This document shows positions 7,763-15,222 of a DNA stretch of 64,000 nt, one piece after another. Made by a program: the position numbers and the translations under genes. Source of the DNA: Halomonas sp. CUBES01 (GTDB lineage: Bacteria; Pseudomonadota; Gammaproteobacteria; Pseudomonadales; Halomonadaceae); assembly GCF_020991005.1 (NCBI RefSeq), contig NZ_JAJLLW010000002.1, forward strand, positions 434,001 through 498,000. The letters are read 5' to 3'. Under the pieces are notes generated by a model. That model did no database searches, was not told where the DNA came from, and saw only the letters and a list, made by a program, of their open reading frames with translations. The number at the start of each line of letters is the position of its first letter. The stretch's first letter is position 1.

Positions 7763-8023
7763 TTACGATGCCTGTTGCGCCTGCTTGATTGCCTGTTGAA
7801 GCAACCTGGGCGTAAACGGCAGATCCACCGTGGGGTTGGGGCTGTCGCTGGGTGTCAGCGTGTTGCACACCTCAATGCGCGCTTTGCCCCGAAACCCACA
7901 GTCTTCATTGCGGCATTCCACCACCAACTCGCGGTACACCGGCGTTAGCCCCTGGCTTTTGCGGATGCGCAGGTTCTGGCCACAGTGCGGGCAGGGAAGG
8001 CGGTGTTTGCTGGTCATCGTCAT
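7763..8023 (-). CDS. ogr: Ogr/Delta-type late gene activator
   Basis: This is an 86-aa zinc-finger protein: CPHCGQNLRIRKSQGLTPVYRELVVECRNEDCGF, ending ... TLTPSDSPNPTVDLP, the signature of P2 Ogr and P4 Delta. These bind upstream of late promoters and recruit RNA polymerase through its alpha subunit. In P2 ogr lies after gene D; here it is in the early operon. Its probable targets are the GGTGT-N14-ACACC dyads at 22214, 28170 and 33878. The start codon overlaps the stop of the upstream gene (ATGA). Confidence 0.88.
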   Translation of the reverse strand: MTMTSKHRLPCPHCGQNLRIRKSQGLTPVYRELVVECRNEDCGFRGKARIEVCNTLTPSDSPNPTVDLPFTPRLLQQAIKQAQQAS

Positions 8024-8226
8024 CAGTGTTTTCTCTCAATGGGGTAAAGGGCGCGGCCGCGGCCGGTGAGTCCTTGGGTGCCTTTGCGCAAGCGGCGACG
8101 CATCAGCCACTCGGCGGCTTCGTCCAGGTTCGATAAGTTCTGCTGTTCGCATACCTGCTGCAGTACGGCCTCTAGCTGCTCATTCAGCGGAAGGCGTAAT
8201 TCGCCATGGGCCGGTTGGTCAGCCAT
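8023..8226 (-). CDS. Small hypothetical phage protein
   Basis: A 67-aa protein (MADQPAHGELRLPLNEQLEAVLQQVCEQQNLSNLDEAAEWLMRRRLRKG). The middle (LEAVLQQVCEQQNLSNLDEAAEWLMRRRL) looks like a short helix-turn-helix or ribbon-helix-helix type fold with a basic tail, so DNA binding is possible, but no family is recognised. It is translationally coupled to ogr by a 3-bp overlap. Confidence 0.6.
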   Translation of the reverse strand: MADQPAHGELRLPLNEQLEAVLQQVCEQQNLSNLDEAAEWLMRRRLRKGTQGLTGRGRALYPIERKH

Positions 8227-8264
8227 ACATCAGTGCTCCTTGGGGGCCTCAAAAAGCCCTGCCT

Positions 8265-8468
8265 TTACGACGCCTGTTCAGGCACATTGCTAACAGAGAG
8301 ATCAGCAACGCCCAGCGTTTCCAGTGCTTCTTTCAGCACCAGTTGACGCAGCAGTGAGGCTCGGTCGATGCCGGTGTAGTCCACCAGCGCATCGATTAGT
8401 CGGGCCTCGTACTGATCCAGATTGAGAGCGGCGTAACGAGAGCGCACACGTTTGGGGTCCTGGTACAT
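8265..8468 (-). CDS. Small hypothetical phage protein, possible ribbon-helix-helix
   Basis: The best start is the ATG at 8468 (MYQDPKRVRSRYAALNLDQYEARLIDALVDYTG), with AAGGA 8 bases before; a longer frame to 8504 overlaps the next gene. The 67-aa product has a segment DQYEARLIDALVDYTGIDRASLLRQLVLKEA that fits the two-helix part of a ribbon-helix-helix DNA-binding fold. It belongs to the leftward early operon. Function unknown. Confidence 0.55.
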   Translation of the reverse strand: MYQDPKRVRSRYAALNLDQYEARLIDALVDYTGIDRASLLRQLVLKEALETLGVADLSVSNVPEQAS

Positions 8469-8493
8469 GGCAAACATCCTTATGCAGGCAGGG

Positions 8494-8700
8494 TCATTCG
8501 GCATTCAGCGTGTCTTGGTCGTACTCGGCGATGCCGCGCAGCATCAGCATGCGGGCCGTGGCCGAGAGGGTGCGCATTTCCAGCTCGGCGATGCGCTTCA
8601 GGTCGTCCCGCTCGGCCTCGGTTACGTGGGCCATGATTGGGCAGTTACACCCCTTGGGGGCATAAATTGGCTTTGGGGTAATGGTGTTAGCGGTGGCCAT
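8494..8700 (-). CDS. Small hypothetical phage protein, possible Arc-like fold
   Basis: A 68-aa protein whose second half (VTEAERDDLKRIAELEMRTLSATARMLMLRGIAEY) resembles an Arc/CopG-type ribbon-helix-helix without close match. The N-terminus has two cysteines in a short GCNCP motif. It is early-operon encoded and of unknown function. Confidence 0.55.
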   Translation of the reverse strand: MATANTITPKPIYAPKGCNCPIMAHVTEAERDDLKRIAELEMRTLSATARMLMLRGIAEYDQDTLNAE

Positions 8701-8745
8701 GGGTTAGGCTTCCTTAATAGAGTGAAAGACATAGGGCGCAGTGGC

Positions 8746-9072
8746 TTAGCGCTCGTAAAGGCGCACCAGCTTGCGCTGCAGGAAGTGCTCATCCAGGTGG
8801 GCGTTCAGGCTGCTCAAGGCATCCTCGACGGCTTCGTCGCTTTTGCCCGCGGCCAACATCGAGGTCGCCAGCTGGCCGACTGCCTCGGCGGTGGTGCGCT
8901 CTTCCAGCGCTTCGATATCCGCCAGCGGGTTGGGCGTTTGGGTACCGCGCTTCAGCGCCGTTTCGATATCGCGGCGGGTGCCTTCAGCGCAGCGCTCCAG
9001 TTCCACGTCGACACCGCGGAACAGGGTGGTCTGGGTTTTAGGTACGAACATCGTGATAGTGAGGGTGGCCAT
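8746..9072 (-). CDS. Hypothetical early phage protein
   Basis: This 108-aa acidic helical protein starts at 9072 (MATLTITMFVPKTQTTLFRG), with GGAG 9 bases upstream; the longer frame to 9111 has no ribosome site. It is the first gene of the leftward early operon, facing the repressor gene across the operator region, which is the place where P2 has cox. It has no helix-turn-helix that I can see and I do not recognise it. Confidence 0.6.
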   Translation of the reverse strand: MATLTITMFVPKTQTTLFRGVDVELERCAEGTRRDIETALKRGTQTPNPLADIEALEERTTAEAVGQLATSMLAAGKSDEAVEDALSSLNAHLDEHFLQRKLVRLYER

Positions 9073-9120
9073 GGCAGTGGCTCCTTCGTTGTGTAGTAAA
9101 GTGAAAGACATCGACAGAAT

Positions 9121-9169
9121 GGTTCATAAAAATGAACCTTTCAATATAGGTGGTTCATAAAAATGAACA
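9121..9169. promoter_or_regulatory. Twin repressor operators between early operon and repressor
   Basis: GGTTCATAAAAATGAACC (9121-9138) is a perfect dyad with 7-bp arms. GGTTCATAAAAATGAACA (9152-9169) is a near copy starting 31 bp further on. The second covers the repressor start codon (ATG at 9163), so bound repressor should block both the leftward early promoter and its own gene. Confidence 0.8.
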
Positions 9170-9828
9170 TCGGCGAGCGCCTGAAAGAAGAACGCGAACG
9201 AATTGGGCTGAGCCAAACGGCTCTTGCTCAGGTTGGCGGCGTGGGAAAAACGACACAGATAAAGTACGAAAAAGGCGCGAGCAGCCCTGATTCTGCTTAC
9301 TTATCGGCGGTGTCTGAGGAAGGCGTCGATATCTTTTACGTGGTCAAAGGCCAGCGTTCAGGCACACCGGATGCACAGCCGCTGGGTATGCCGTTAAGTG
9401 AACCAGGGCCGGATCTCTCACCGGTGAAGATGTACGACATCGAAGCCGCGGCCGGAGCAGGGCGCAGCTTTGAGGGCGAGCCGGTTCAAACCACGCTGTA
9501 CTTTTCCAAGGCAGAGCTTTCAGACCAGGGGCTGGACCCGGCTCAGGTGGTCGGTGTGAAAGTGCGCGGCGATTCGATGCTCGGCACGCTGGACGACGGC
9601 GATTGGGTGCTAGTGGATCGCAGTAACCGCGACCCCAAGCAGGAAGGCGTGTTTTTGCTGCTGGTGAGCGGTGAGCGAAGAATCAAGCGGGTGCAGCGCC
9701 TGGCGGGCGGCGCGCTGTTCCTGATCAGCGACAACGACCACTACCAGCCGGAAATGATCAAGCCGCAGGATATGCATGACGTGGAGATTTTGGGGCGGTG
9801 TGAGATTCGGATTGGGCGGGTTGTGTGA
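9163..9828 (+). CDS. LexA/CI-type prophage repressor (XRE helix-turn-helix plus S24 peptidase)
   Basis: The N-terminal helix-turn-helix (GERLKEERERIGLSQTALAQVGGVGKTTQIKYEKG) binds operators. The C-terminal S24 domain has the Ser-Lys pair S138 (GDSM) and K175 (RRIKRV) and an Ala-Gly cleavage region (EAAAGAGR, about residue 95-102). RecA-stimulated self-cleavage is therefore expected, making the prophage SOS-inducible, as in lambda rather than in P2 (whose C repressor is not cleaved). Twin operators overlap its own start, suggesting autoregulation. A broken copy of its 3' part lies at 39428-39664. Confidence 0.9.
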   Translation: MNIGERLKEERERIGLSQTALAQVGGVGKTTQIKYEKGASSPDSAYLSAVSEEGVDIFYVVKGQRSGTPDAQPLGMPLSEPGPDLSPVKMYDIEAAAGAGRSFEGEPVQTTLYFSKAELSDQGLDPAQVVGVKVRGDSMLGTLDDGDWVLVDRSNRDPKQEGVFLLLVSGERRIKRVQRLAGGALFLISDNDHYQPEMIKPQDMHDVEILGRCEIRIGRVV

Positions 9829-9893
9829 CTGTATAGCCATGAATACTTAAATGCAGCTTTGAGACTGCTGGATGATAAAACAGGGAGGTAGGG

Positions 9894-10367
9894 ATGAGCG
9901 TTCTGGCTTTTGATTATGAAGACGCGAAAGGGAATGTTAGCACGCGTGAAGTCAGCCAATGGAGCGATGATGGTTGGCTATTAACAGGTATTTGTTCAAG
10001 CGATAACCGACGGAAAACTTTCAGGCGAGACCGCATTCAGGTAGTCCATGAAGGTGGAGATAGCCTCAAGCTTATCTCCATGCCTCAGCACCTTGTTGAT
10101 CGAGCGATCGCGGCCAGCAAAAAGCGGTCGGACTCACTCGAAATTCTCTTTACTGGCTTTGCAAAAGCGCGCCGAGCAGAACTAGAAGCTGCTGCAGCCG
10201 AGTCAGGTATGCGTGTCTGTAAAACGGTCACGATGGGTCTTTCTTTCGTTTGTGGTGGGCCTACGGCTGGGCCGACCAAACTGCGGAACGCTCAGGCGAA
10301 AGGTGTTCCGGTGTTGGATGAGGCTGACTTTTTGAAGCTGTTGGAGACTGGTGAGATGCCAGAATAG
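9894..10367 (+). CDS. WYL-like/BRCT domain protein, slot 1 cargo
   Basis: A 157-aa protein with an N-terminal beta segment resembling the ligand-binding WYL fold (LAFDYEDAKGNVSTREVSQW...LTGICSSDNRRKTFRRDRIQ) and a C-terminal BRCT-like domain (ILFTGFAKARRAELEAAAAESGMRVCKTVTMGLSFVCGGPTAGPTK...GVPVLDEADFLKLL), as in the end of NAD-dependent DNA ligase. It probably senses or binds DNA ends or a nucleotide ligand. It lies directly after the repressor, 65 bp away and on the same strand, at the first variable slot of this phage family. Confidence 0.65.
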   Translation: MSVLAFDYEDAKGNVSTREVSQWSDDGWLLTGICSSDNRRKTFRRDRIQVVHEGGDSLKLISMPQHLVDRAIAASKKRSDSLEILFTGFAKARRAELEAAAAESGMRVCKTVTMGLSFVCGGPTAGPTKLRNAQAKGVPVLDEADFLKLLETGEMPE

Positions 10368-10391
10368 GTTTGCCAATGTTGAGCTACTAGT

Positions 10392-11360
10392 ATGACAAAA
10401 TGCATTATCTGTAAAAAGACTCCTCAAGGAAGTAATGTTCTAACTGATGAGCATATTTTTCCAGAATTTATCGGTGGCAATTTAAAAAAGAAAAATGTCT
10501 GTTCTAGCTGCAATAGTAACATGGGGGCAGATTTTGAGGGTCGCTTGGAAAATGGTTTTCTTTTCAGCCTTTTTAGCTACCAAGCGAAAGTTGTAAAAAA
10601 GTCTGGCTTGGCAAAAAGTCCTTTTGTTGGAGATTATAAGGCTGGTGGAAAGACGTTTGAAGTAGATGAAGATTTTAATTATAAACTTAAATTTACTGGT
10701 TTTGAGGAATCGCGATCTAGCGATGGAAGTACTTCATTTAGTATGTCGATAGACGAAGAAGACTTCGGCAGAGCTGAAAGTTTGATTGTTAAGAAATTGG
10801 CCAGAAGGCTAAAAAAACAAGGTAAGAATGTTGATGAAAATAAGTTGAGGATGCATGTTAATAACCTGATAGAAGATGGTTACAAAGTGGAGAGTTTAAA
10901 GCCAGAGCTACAGAGAAGGTTTTATATAGATCGACGTTTTTTGAGCGACTTAAAGTTGCTGGCTTTGAAGGTGATGTTTGAGTCTATGCATTATTTTGGT
11001 TGCATTCCAAATGATAGCAAGGTTCTTAAGAAATCCAGGGCATCACTACAGAAAAAAAATATTGACCCCTTTTTGGAAGATAAGGTTTTTATATGTGATA
11101 AGGATGATTTTTTTGTTGAGAAATACTTGCCTTTGTATACAAGTTATATGATTTGTCTGGGAGGTTATTGTTATTTAAAGATTGCTGATTGGTACTTATT
11201 AATAATTTTGGATTACGAAATTCCTAGCTTATATTTTATATTAGCTAATTTAAAGGAGGGTGATGTTTCTGGTGACGTTATTGAGCTTATAAATTTTCTT
11301 CGAGGTGATTATTTAAAAAAGTTCGAGTATTCTTATATGCCACCTAAATTCCATGATTAA
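10392..11360 (+). CDS. HNH-type nuclease-like protein, AT-rich cargo
   Basis: The 322-aa protein opens with a zinc-type HNH: CIICKKT...TDEHIFPEFIGG...VCSSCNSNMGADFEGRL, with CxxC, DEHIxP and CxxCN elements, a fold used by many anti-phage and mobile-element nucleases. The remaining 250 residues are lysine- and phenylalanine-rich and not recognised. Base composition is far more AT-rich than the surrounding phage genes, pointing to recent transfer. It ends convergently on umuC with a 4-bp overlap. A defence role is plausible but only inferred. Confidence 0.65.
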   Translation: MTKCIICKKTPQGSNVLTDEHIFPEFIGGNLKKKNVCSSCNSNMGADFEGRLENGFLFSLFSYQAKVVKKSGLAKSPFVGDYKAGGKTFEVDEDFNYKLKFTGFEESRSSDGSTSFSMSIDEEDFGRAESLIVKKLARRLKKQGKNVDENKLRMHVNNLIEDGYKVESLKPELQRRFYIDRRFLSDLKLLALKVMFESMHYFGCIPNDSKVLKKSRASLQKKNIDPFLEDKVFICDKDDFFVEKYLPLYTSYMICLGGYCYLKIADWYLLIILDYEIPSLYFILANLKEGDVSGDVIELINFLRGDYLKKFEYSYMPPKFHD

Positions 11361-12674
11361 TGTGGGCATTTGCTATTTTTACGCCTCGCCGCTCCCTCAT
11401 CCGTATACGCCCGCATTAACTCATCCCAGCGCGTGGTATAGCGCGGGCTGCGGTGGGCGCAGCGTAGGTGCCAGGGAGCGTTCTTTTCCGGTAGCCCCAG
11501 GCGCACCGTTCCCTTTCCCATTTTCTCGTTCAGTACGTCCATGGTGGCCATGAGCTTTTGGCTGCGCTGGCGTTCTTCTTCCGTTTGCGGTGTGTCCATC
11601 AGGCTGAGCTGCTGTCGGTCTGCGTCGGTGAGGTCAAGCATCATCACGCCGGCTTTTTTGTAGGCGTACTTGGGCCGGTAGATCTTGCCCAGTGCCTCCT
11701 GGGCAGCGTGGAGGATATCGCGGGTGTCCTGGCTGGGGCGTTCCATTTCCACCACGATGCTGGGCGAGTACTGGGGCAGGTCGGGCCTGAAGCGGTTGGT
11801 TTTGAGAAACACCAGCACGGCGCGCGCCAGGCTGTTCTGCTGGCGTAGTTTTTCAGCGCCGCGTTGCGCGTGTTGGCGTATTGCGCCTTGCAGGTCGGTG
11901 AGGAGTTCGGTCGGGCGGCCGAACGATCGGCTGGTCATGATGCGCTTCTTGGGTTCGTGCAGGTCGTTCATCTCCAGGCAGCTGATGCCGCGCAGCTCCA
12001 GCACGGTGCGCTCCATGTTCACCGAGAACTTGCGCCGCAGGCGTTTGGCGTCGGCTTCGCGGAGATCCCAGGCGGTTTTGATGCCCATTATTTGCAGTCG
12101 CTCGTTTAGGCGTCGGCCAATGCCACACATCGCCCACGTCGACTTGCTGCAGCAGGTGCTGGGCTTCGTCGCTATCCGCGTGGAGGATGCACACGCCGGG
12201 GTAACCGGGGTGCTTTTTGGCGATGCGGTTGGCCAGCTTGGCCAGCGTGTGGGTCGCCGCTACCCCTACGCACACGGGTATACCGGTGTAGCGGTGGATC
12301 TTCCAGTGCAGGCTTTTGGCGTGCACCATGAGCGCGTCCGGTGTGAAGCCATCCATTCGCACGAACATTTCGTCAATGGAGTAGGGCTCCACACCGGCGG
12401 TTTCCTGTTCCAGGATGCCCTGCACCCGGTGCGACATGTCGCCGTAGAGCTCGTAGTTGGAGGAGTAGAGAATCACCTCGCCGCGGTCCACCAGGTGGCG
12501 TACATGGTGGGCGGGCGTGCCCATCTCCACGCCCAGGGCTTTCAGCTCGTTGGAGCGGGCGACAATGCAGCCGTCGTTGTTGGACATGATGCCCACCGCG
12601 CGCCGGTTCAGCTTGGGATTGAACACCCGCTCGCAGCTCACGTAAAAGTTGTTGCAGTCCACCAGCCCGATCAT
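11357..12674 (-). pseudogene. umuC: umuC-like Y-family DNA polymerase, frameshifted
   Basis: The N-terminal part (11853-12674 frame; MIGLVDCNNFYVSCERVF, SIDEMFVRMDGF with the catalytic acidic residues) and the C-terminal part (11357-12130 frame; GIGRRLNERLQ..., finger and little-finger domains) lie in different frames. Against the intact copy at 41247-42590, this copy lacks two bases at about 12120-12130 (AATGCCACACATC against AATGCCCCACACATC). Translation is cut at about residue 185, leaving an inactive polymerase unless frameshifting rescues it. It is divergent from the umuD-like gene and shares a LexA box with it. Confidence 0.88.
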
Positions 12675-12700
12675 TTTCGCCTCCTGCCCCTTGTGTAAGA

Positions 12701-12716
12701 CTGTTAATTTATACAG
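12701..12716. promoter_or_regulatory. LexA (SOS) box between umuC and umuD-like gene
   Basis: CTGTTAATTTATACAG fits CTGT-N8-ACAG exactly. It lies in the 116-bp gap between the two divergent genes and is conserved unchanged in the second copy at 42617-42632. Confidence 0.85.
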
Positions 12717-12790
12717 TATTATTGCCAGGGAAAGCGACAGGCAAACGCTAATGTACGTCGCGGAAAATCAAACAGGCACAGGGGGAGCGG

Positions 12791-13141
12791 ATGCGAGTGA
12801 ATTACTTGGGGCCAGCGTTGGTGGGCGTGGATCACCCGGCGGTCGCGGAAATGGACAGACGAAAATTTACCCCCAGCTGTTTTCTGGTGGAGATCAGCGA
12901 GGACGCACGCCCGGGCGGGCCGATGATGGAAGGCGATGTGCTGGTGGTGGATGAAGCGCGCACGTATGGCCACGCGGATCTGGTCGTGGCGGAGATCGAG
13001 GGCGAGTACCGGCTATTCAAAGCCCACCGCGCAGGCAGCCGCTGTCGATTACTGCCGCCCAACGGTGGCCAGGGCTACTTTGTGAATGCGCAGCAGTTCA
13101 AGGGTGTGGTGGTGCGGCAGGCGAGGTGCTGGGCGGTATAA
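12791..13141 (+). CDS. UmuD-like S24-fold protein lacking the Ser-Met dyad
   Basis: A 116-aa protein related to the C-terminal domain of UmuD/LexA (MMEGDVLVVDEARTYGHADLVVAEIEGEYRLFKAHRAGSRCRLLPPN). The usual GxSM catalytic serine region is replaced by VEISEDARPGGP, and there is no Ala-Gly cleavage segment, so self-processing seems lost, although a lysine (RLFKAH) remains near the usual place. It starts at 12791 after GGGGGAG. It is transcribed away from umuC, unlike the umuDC operon order of enterobacteria. A near-identical copy is at 42707-43057 and a 3' fragment at 13936-14041. Confidence 0.75.
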   Translation: MRVNYLGPALVGVDHPAVAEMDRRKFTPSCFLVEISEDARPGGPMMEGDVLVVDEARTYGHADLVVAEIEGEYRLFKAHRAGSRCRLLPPNGGQGYFVNAQQFKGVVVRQARCWAV

Positions 13142-13262
13142 GCGATTTCTTACATCGCTATGGCAAATGGCTTACATCATCGCCATCATTTTTTTGCCAA
13201 GCTGTAGATGTCGCCTTGTAGCACGCGGGACGGAATCCGGCTCGCCAGAAGGATGCGGCATT

Positions 13263-13297
13263 AAAAACCCTCGGCCATGGAATGGCTGGGGGTTTTT
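13263..13297 (+). terminator. Terminator between umuD-like and the membrane protein
   Basis: AAAAACCC and GGGTTTTT form the ends of a stem that also pairs GGCCA with TGGCT around a TGGAA loop, followed by a T run. It is bidirectional by sequence. Confidence 0.75.
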
Positions 13298-13328
13298 GTG
13301 TTACGAACAACGTACTTATTGGATAAAA

Positions 13329-13826
13329 ATGAATATTGAAATGTTGATTTCCTGGTTAAACTTAATTGCTGCAATTTTTATGGGTGTAGAGTATTTGTTT
13401 AACGCTCCTTTACACAAGAAGATAAATGACTTTCTCGTTAATAAAATGGATGAGCATAGGGAATATACAAACTCTTATTTAAGAGAGGTTGTGCCTTTTC
13501 TTAATGGGAAGGGAGGGGCTTTGAACTTTGCTATTCTAATTGTGGTAATGATTTTTTCGGTATTTGGGGTATTTGCTGATGCTTTAGGTTTATGGCCATT
13601 TAATATTTTGATAAATGACTGGATGCGTCTTTTGCTTGGCATGATATCTGTAGTCGCAATTATTATTTTAACTAACCTCATTCCTGAAATGTTTGTGACG
13701 TTTGTTGGCTTTGTATATAACCTTTTTAGCTTGGTAATTAGAAGCTGCCCTAAAGGTGTGATTGCAGCGTTGGGTTTTGTATTGCTTTTAATTTCATTAT
13801 TTTTGCAACTCACTGAAGCTTATTAA
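13329..13826 (+). CDS. Multi-span membrane protein, slot 2 cargo
   Basis: A 165-aa hydrophobic protein with an N-terminal span (ISWLNLIAAIFMGVEYLF), a charged cytosolic loop and three further spans (FAILIVVMIFSVFGVFADALGL, MRLLLGMISVVAIIILTNLI, GVIAALGFVLLLISLFLQL). It is AT-rich against its neighbours and sits alone between a terminator and the slot 2 recombination scar. No family is recognised. A superinfection-exclusion or membrane-effector role is possible by position only. Confidence 0.6.
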   Translation: MNIEMLISWLNLIAAIFMGVEYLFNAPLHKKINDFLVNKMDEHREYTNSYLREVVPFLNGKGGALNFAILIVVMIFSVFGVFADALGLWPFNILINDWMRLLLGMISVVAIIILTNLIPEMFVTFVGFVYNLFSLVIRSCPKGVIAALGFVLLLISLFLQLTEAY

Positions 13827-13844
13827 GGGTGGTTTCGTGGTTAG

Positions 13845-14041
13845 GCGGGCGTTGCCGTGTGCCAAAGTGAGCTCGAACTCTGCCACGCCGCGTTGAATGC
13901 GTTGCCATTTGGCGTGGGCTGCGTCTAGGGCGTGGGCAGCCGTTGCCGATTGCTGCCGCCCAACGGTGGCCAAGGATGCATTGTAAAAGCCGATCAGTGC
14001 AGTGGGGGTGGTACGGGCAGGCACGGTACTGGGCGGTTTAG
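13845..14041. pseudogene. Recombination scar: gpD fragment joined to umuD-like 3' fragment
   Basis: 13845-13935 (minus strand) encodes a gpD piece (AKWQRIQRGVAEFELTLAHG against gpD AEWQRIQRGLAEFELTLALG) and is closest to the gpD relic at 45.3 kb. 13936-14041 (plus strand) is a degraded copy of the last 105 bp of the umuD-like gene (compare 13028-13141). Normally the order is umuD-like, cargo, gpD. Here gpD' is followed by umuD', which is the junction expected when two versions of the slot are joined in tandem. Confidence 0.8.
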
Positions 14042-14059
14042 TGACTTACCAATCCCATT

Positions 14060-14098
14060 AAAAAGACGCCCGTTTGGCGATCCTAAACGGGCGTTTTT
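14060..14098 (-). terminator. Terminator after the reverse transcriptase gene
   Basis: The sequence pairs ACGCCCGTTT with AAACGGGCGT around a 9-nt loop. A-rich and T-rich flanks on either side make it usable in both directions. It lies 11 bp beyond the RT stop codon. Confidence 0.75.
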
Positions 14099-14108
14099 GC
14101 TTTATTGC

Positions 14109-14879
14109 TTAATTAAAGAGTTCTTGGCGCATCTTGATGTACTGACTTAGATTCACGGAGTGCACGTAGCTTAGTATGCCTTCGATAACTTGTTCATTGT
14201 CGGATAGCAATGCTTGGTGTAGAAGTTGGTGGTACCTTTGGTCTGTGATTTTTGTGGTTTGAAAGGCCAAGTCAATGTTGAACGCTGTGATTCGGTTGGC
14301 TACCTTTGGGGCCTTTTTACGACCAAACGGAAGACGCGATGCTTCGGATTTTTCAACAAGCGTATCACTGATCTTGGCTAGCTCCGCTTGATCGCTGCTT
14401 GAAATGATTATGTCATCAACGTAAATGCTCACATTGTGATGATCCGATAGAGACTGAAGATACCTGCCAAGGGCGCTATCGTATAAGCATATTGATGCAA
14501 GGATGGTTGACTGAGGGTAGCCGTAGGGAAGATGGTATTCATATCGATCTTCATTTGCCACCCTGACAGTGGATTGAACCGTGATCTGTCGGGCCTTTGC
14601 ATAAGGAAAGCGCTTTTTCAGTGAACGAGTGACCCTACTTCGATTGATTGCACCAAAGAAGTTCTCAATATCCACATTTATAAAATATTGATCATCGATG
14701 TGCGATTGGATAGCGGCTACGTGGCCGCCTTCACGTAAGTGATAGTAAAACCATGGAGAGGTGAATCTTTCGGCAATTAGGGCTTTAATTTGCTGCCCTT
14801 GATCAAGTGTCTCTGGGGTGGGGATATATACCCATCTTCCAGGTTTGACCTGGAAGCGATCTTTCCATGTTAGCGACAT
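14109..14879 (-). CDS. Small reverse transcriptase, candidate defence RT
   Basis: A 256-aa RNA-directed DNA polymerase with motif A FINVDIENFF (D70), motif B LPYGYPQSTILASICL and the catalytic motif C SIYVDDIIIS (Y153-V-D-D156), followed by a basic thumb-like part (PFGRKKAPKVANRITAFNID). RITAFN occupies the place where retron RTs have VTG. There is no maturase or endonuclease domain, so it is not a mobile group II intron RT; it fits the retron/Abi/DRT groups, class unresolved. A stop lies 27 bp upstream in frame, fixing the N-terminus near 14879. It overlaps the upstream small ORF by 77 bp, and a folded RNA candidate lies further upstream. It occupies slot 2, which holds a restriction system in the sister prophage. 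Confidence 0.85.
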   Translation of the reverse strand: MSLTWKDRFQVKPGRWVYIPTPETLDQGQQIKALIAERFTSPWFYYHLREGGHVAAIQSHIDDQYFINVDIENFFGAINRSRVTRSLKKRFPYAKARQITVQSTVRVANEDRYEYHLPYGYPQSTILASICLYDSALGRYLQSLSDHHNVSIYVDDIIISSSDQAELAKISDTLVEKSEASRLPFGRKKAPKVANRITAFNIDLAFQTTKITDQRYHQLLHQALLSDNEQVIEGILSYVHSVNLSQYIKMRQELFN

Positions 14880-15021
14880 AAGCCCGGCAGTAGTTAAGGG
14901 CTACGCTCAGGAGTTGTAATACTAGGTCTAGCTTATTCATGCACCATTCCACACCTTGGTGGAAGGCTATGAACGCTGTTCCAAACTCCAGAGCTAGCCG
15001 AGAAGGTTTTTCATTTTCCAT
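14803..15021 (-). CDS. Small ORF overlapping the reverse transcriptase
   Basis: A 72-aa protein from the ATG at 15021 (MENEKPSRLALEFGTAFIAFHQGVEW), preceded by GAGGAG. It ends 77 bp inside the RT gene in another frame. Residues about 10-45 are amphipathic to hydrophobic (AFIAFHQGVEWCMNKLDLVLQLLSVALNYC), possibly one helix packing on the RT. The long overlap suggests coupled translation of the RT, which has a weak ribosome site of its own. I do not recognise the protein. A longer TTG-initiated form from 15075 is open but less likely. Confidence 0.5.
   Translation of the reverse strand: MENEKPSRLALEFGTAFIAFHQGVEWCMNKLDLVLQLLSVALNYCRAYVANMERSLPGQTWKMGIYPHPRDT
14836..14856. other. 8-bp perfect hairpin in the RT/small-ORF overlap
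   Basis: CTTCCAGG-TTTGA-CCTGGAAG forms a perfect stem with a 5-nt loop, about 25-45 bases after the RT start codon. It could influence coupled translation or serve as a protein-binding hairpin. Inference only. Confidence 0.5.
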
Positions 15022-15120
15022 TTCTCGGACTCCTCTACATGTCTTGGCTTTACTAGCGCTAAGCGCATAACCCAATAACCAATCGATATGACCAATGAAT
15101 AACCTTCAACAGGATATTCA

Positions 15121-15222
15121 GAGGATACCCATACAGTCACAGTGTGACACGAGGAGGATAGGAGGCAGGACACCAGCCGCCTATCGCCAAGACGCTACCA
15201 TCTATAACAGTAAGGGTATCTC
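15121..15222 (-). ncRNA. Structured RNA candidate upstream of the reverse transcriptase
   Basis: A closing stem pairs 15121-15130 with 15214-15222 (9 pairs with one bulged G). It encloses two hairpins: GTCAC-AGT-GTGAC at 15136-15148, and GATAGG-A-GGC ... GCC-G-CCTATC at 15157-15185 (6+3 pairs around a 9-nt loop). The element lies between the gpD stop and the small ORF, on the sense side of the RT operon, the place where retron msr-msd or DRT template RNAs are found. No promoter or terminator could be fixed. Confidence 0.45.

Noticed and set aside
15121..15222. Calling the folded RNA a retron msr-msd
   Set aside because: I could not find the pair of inverted a1/a2 ends with a conserved branching guanosine context, and the RT lacks a clear VTG motif. 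Structured RNA is claimed, retron identity is not.
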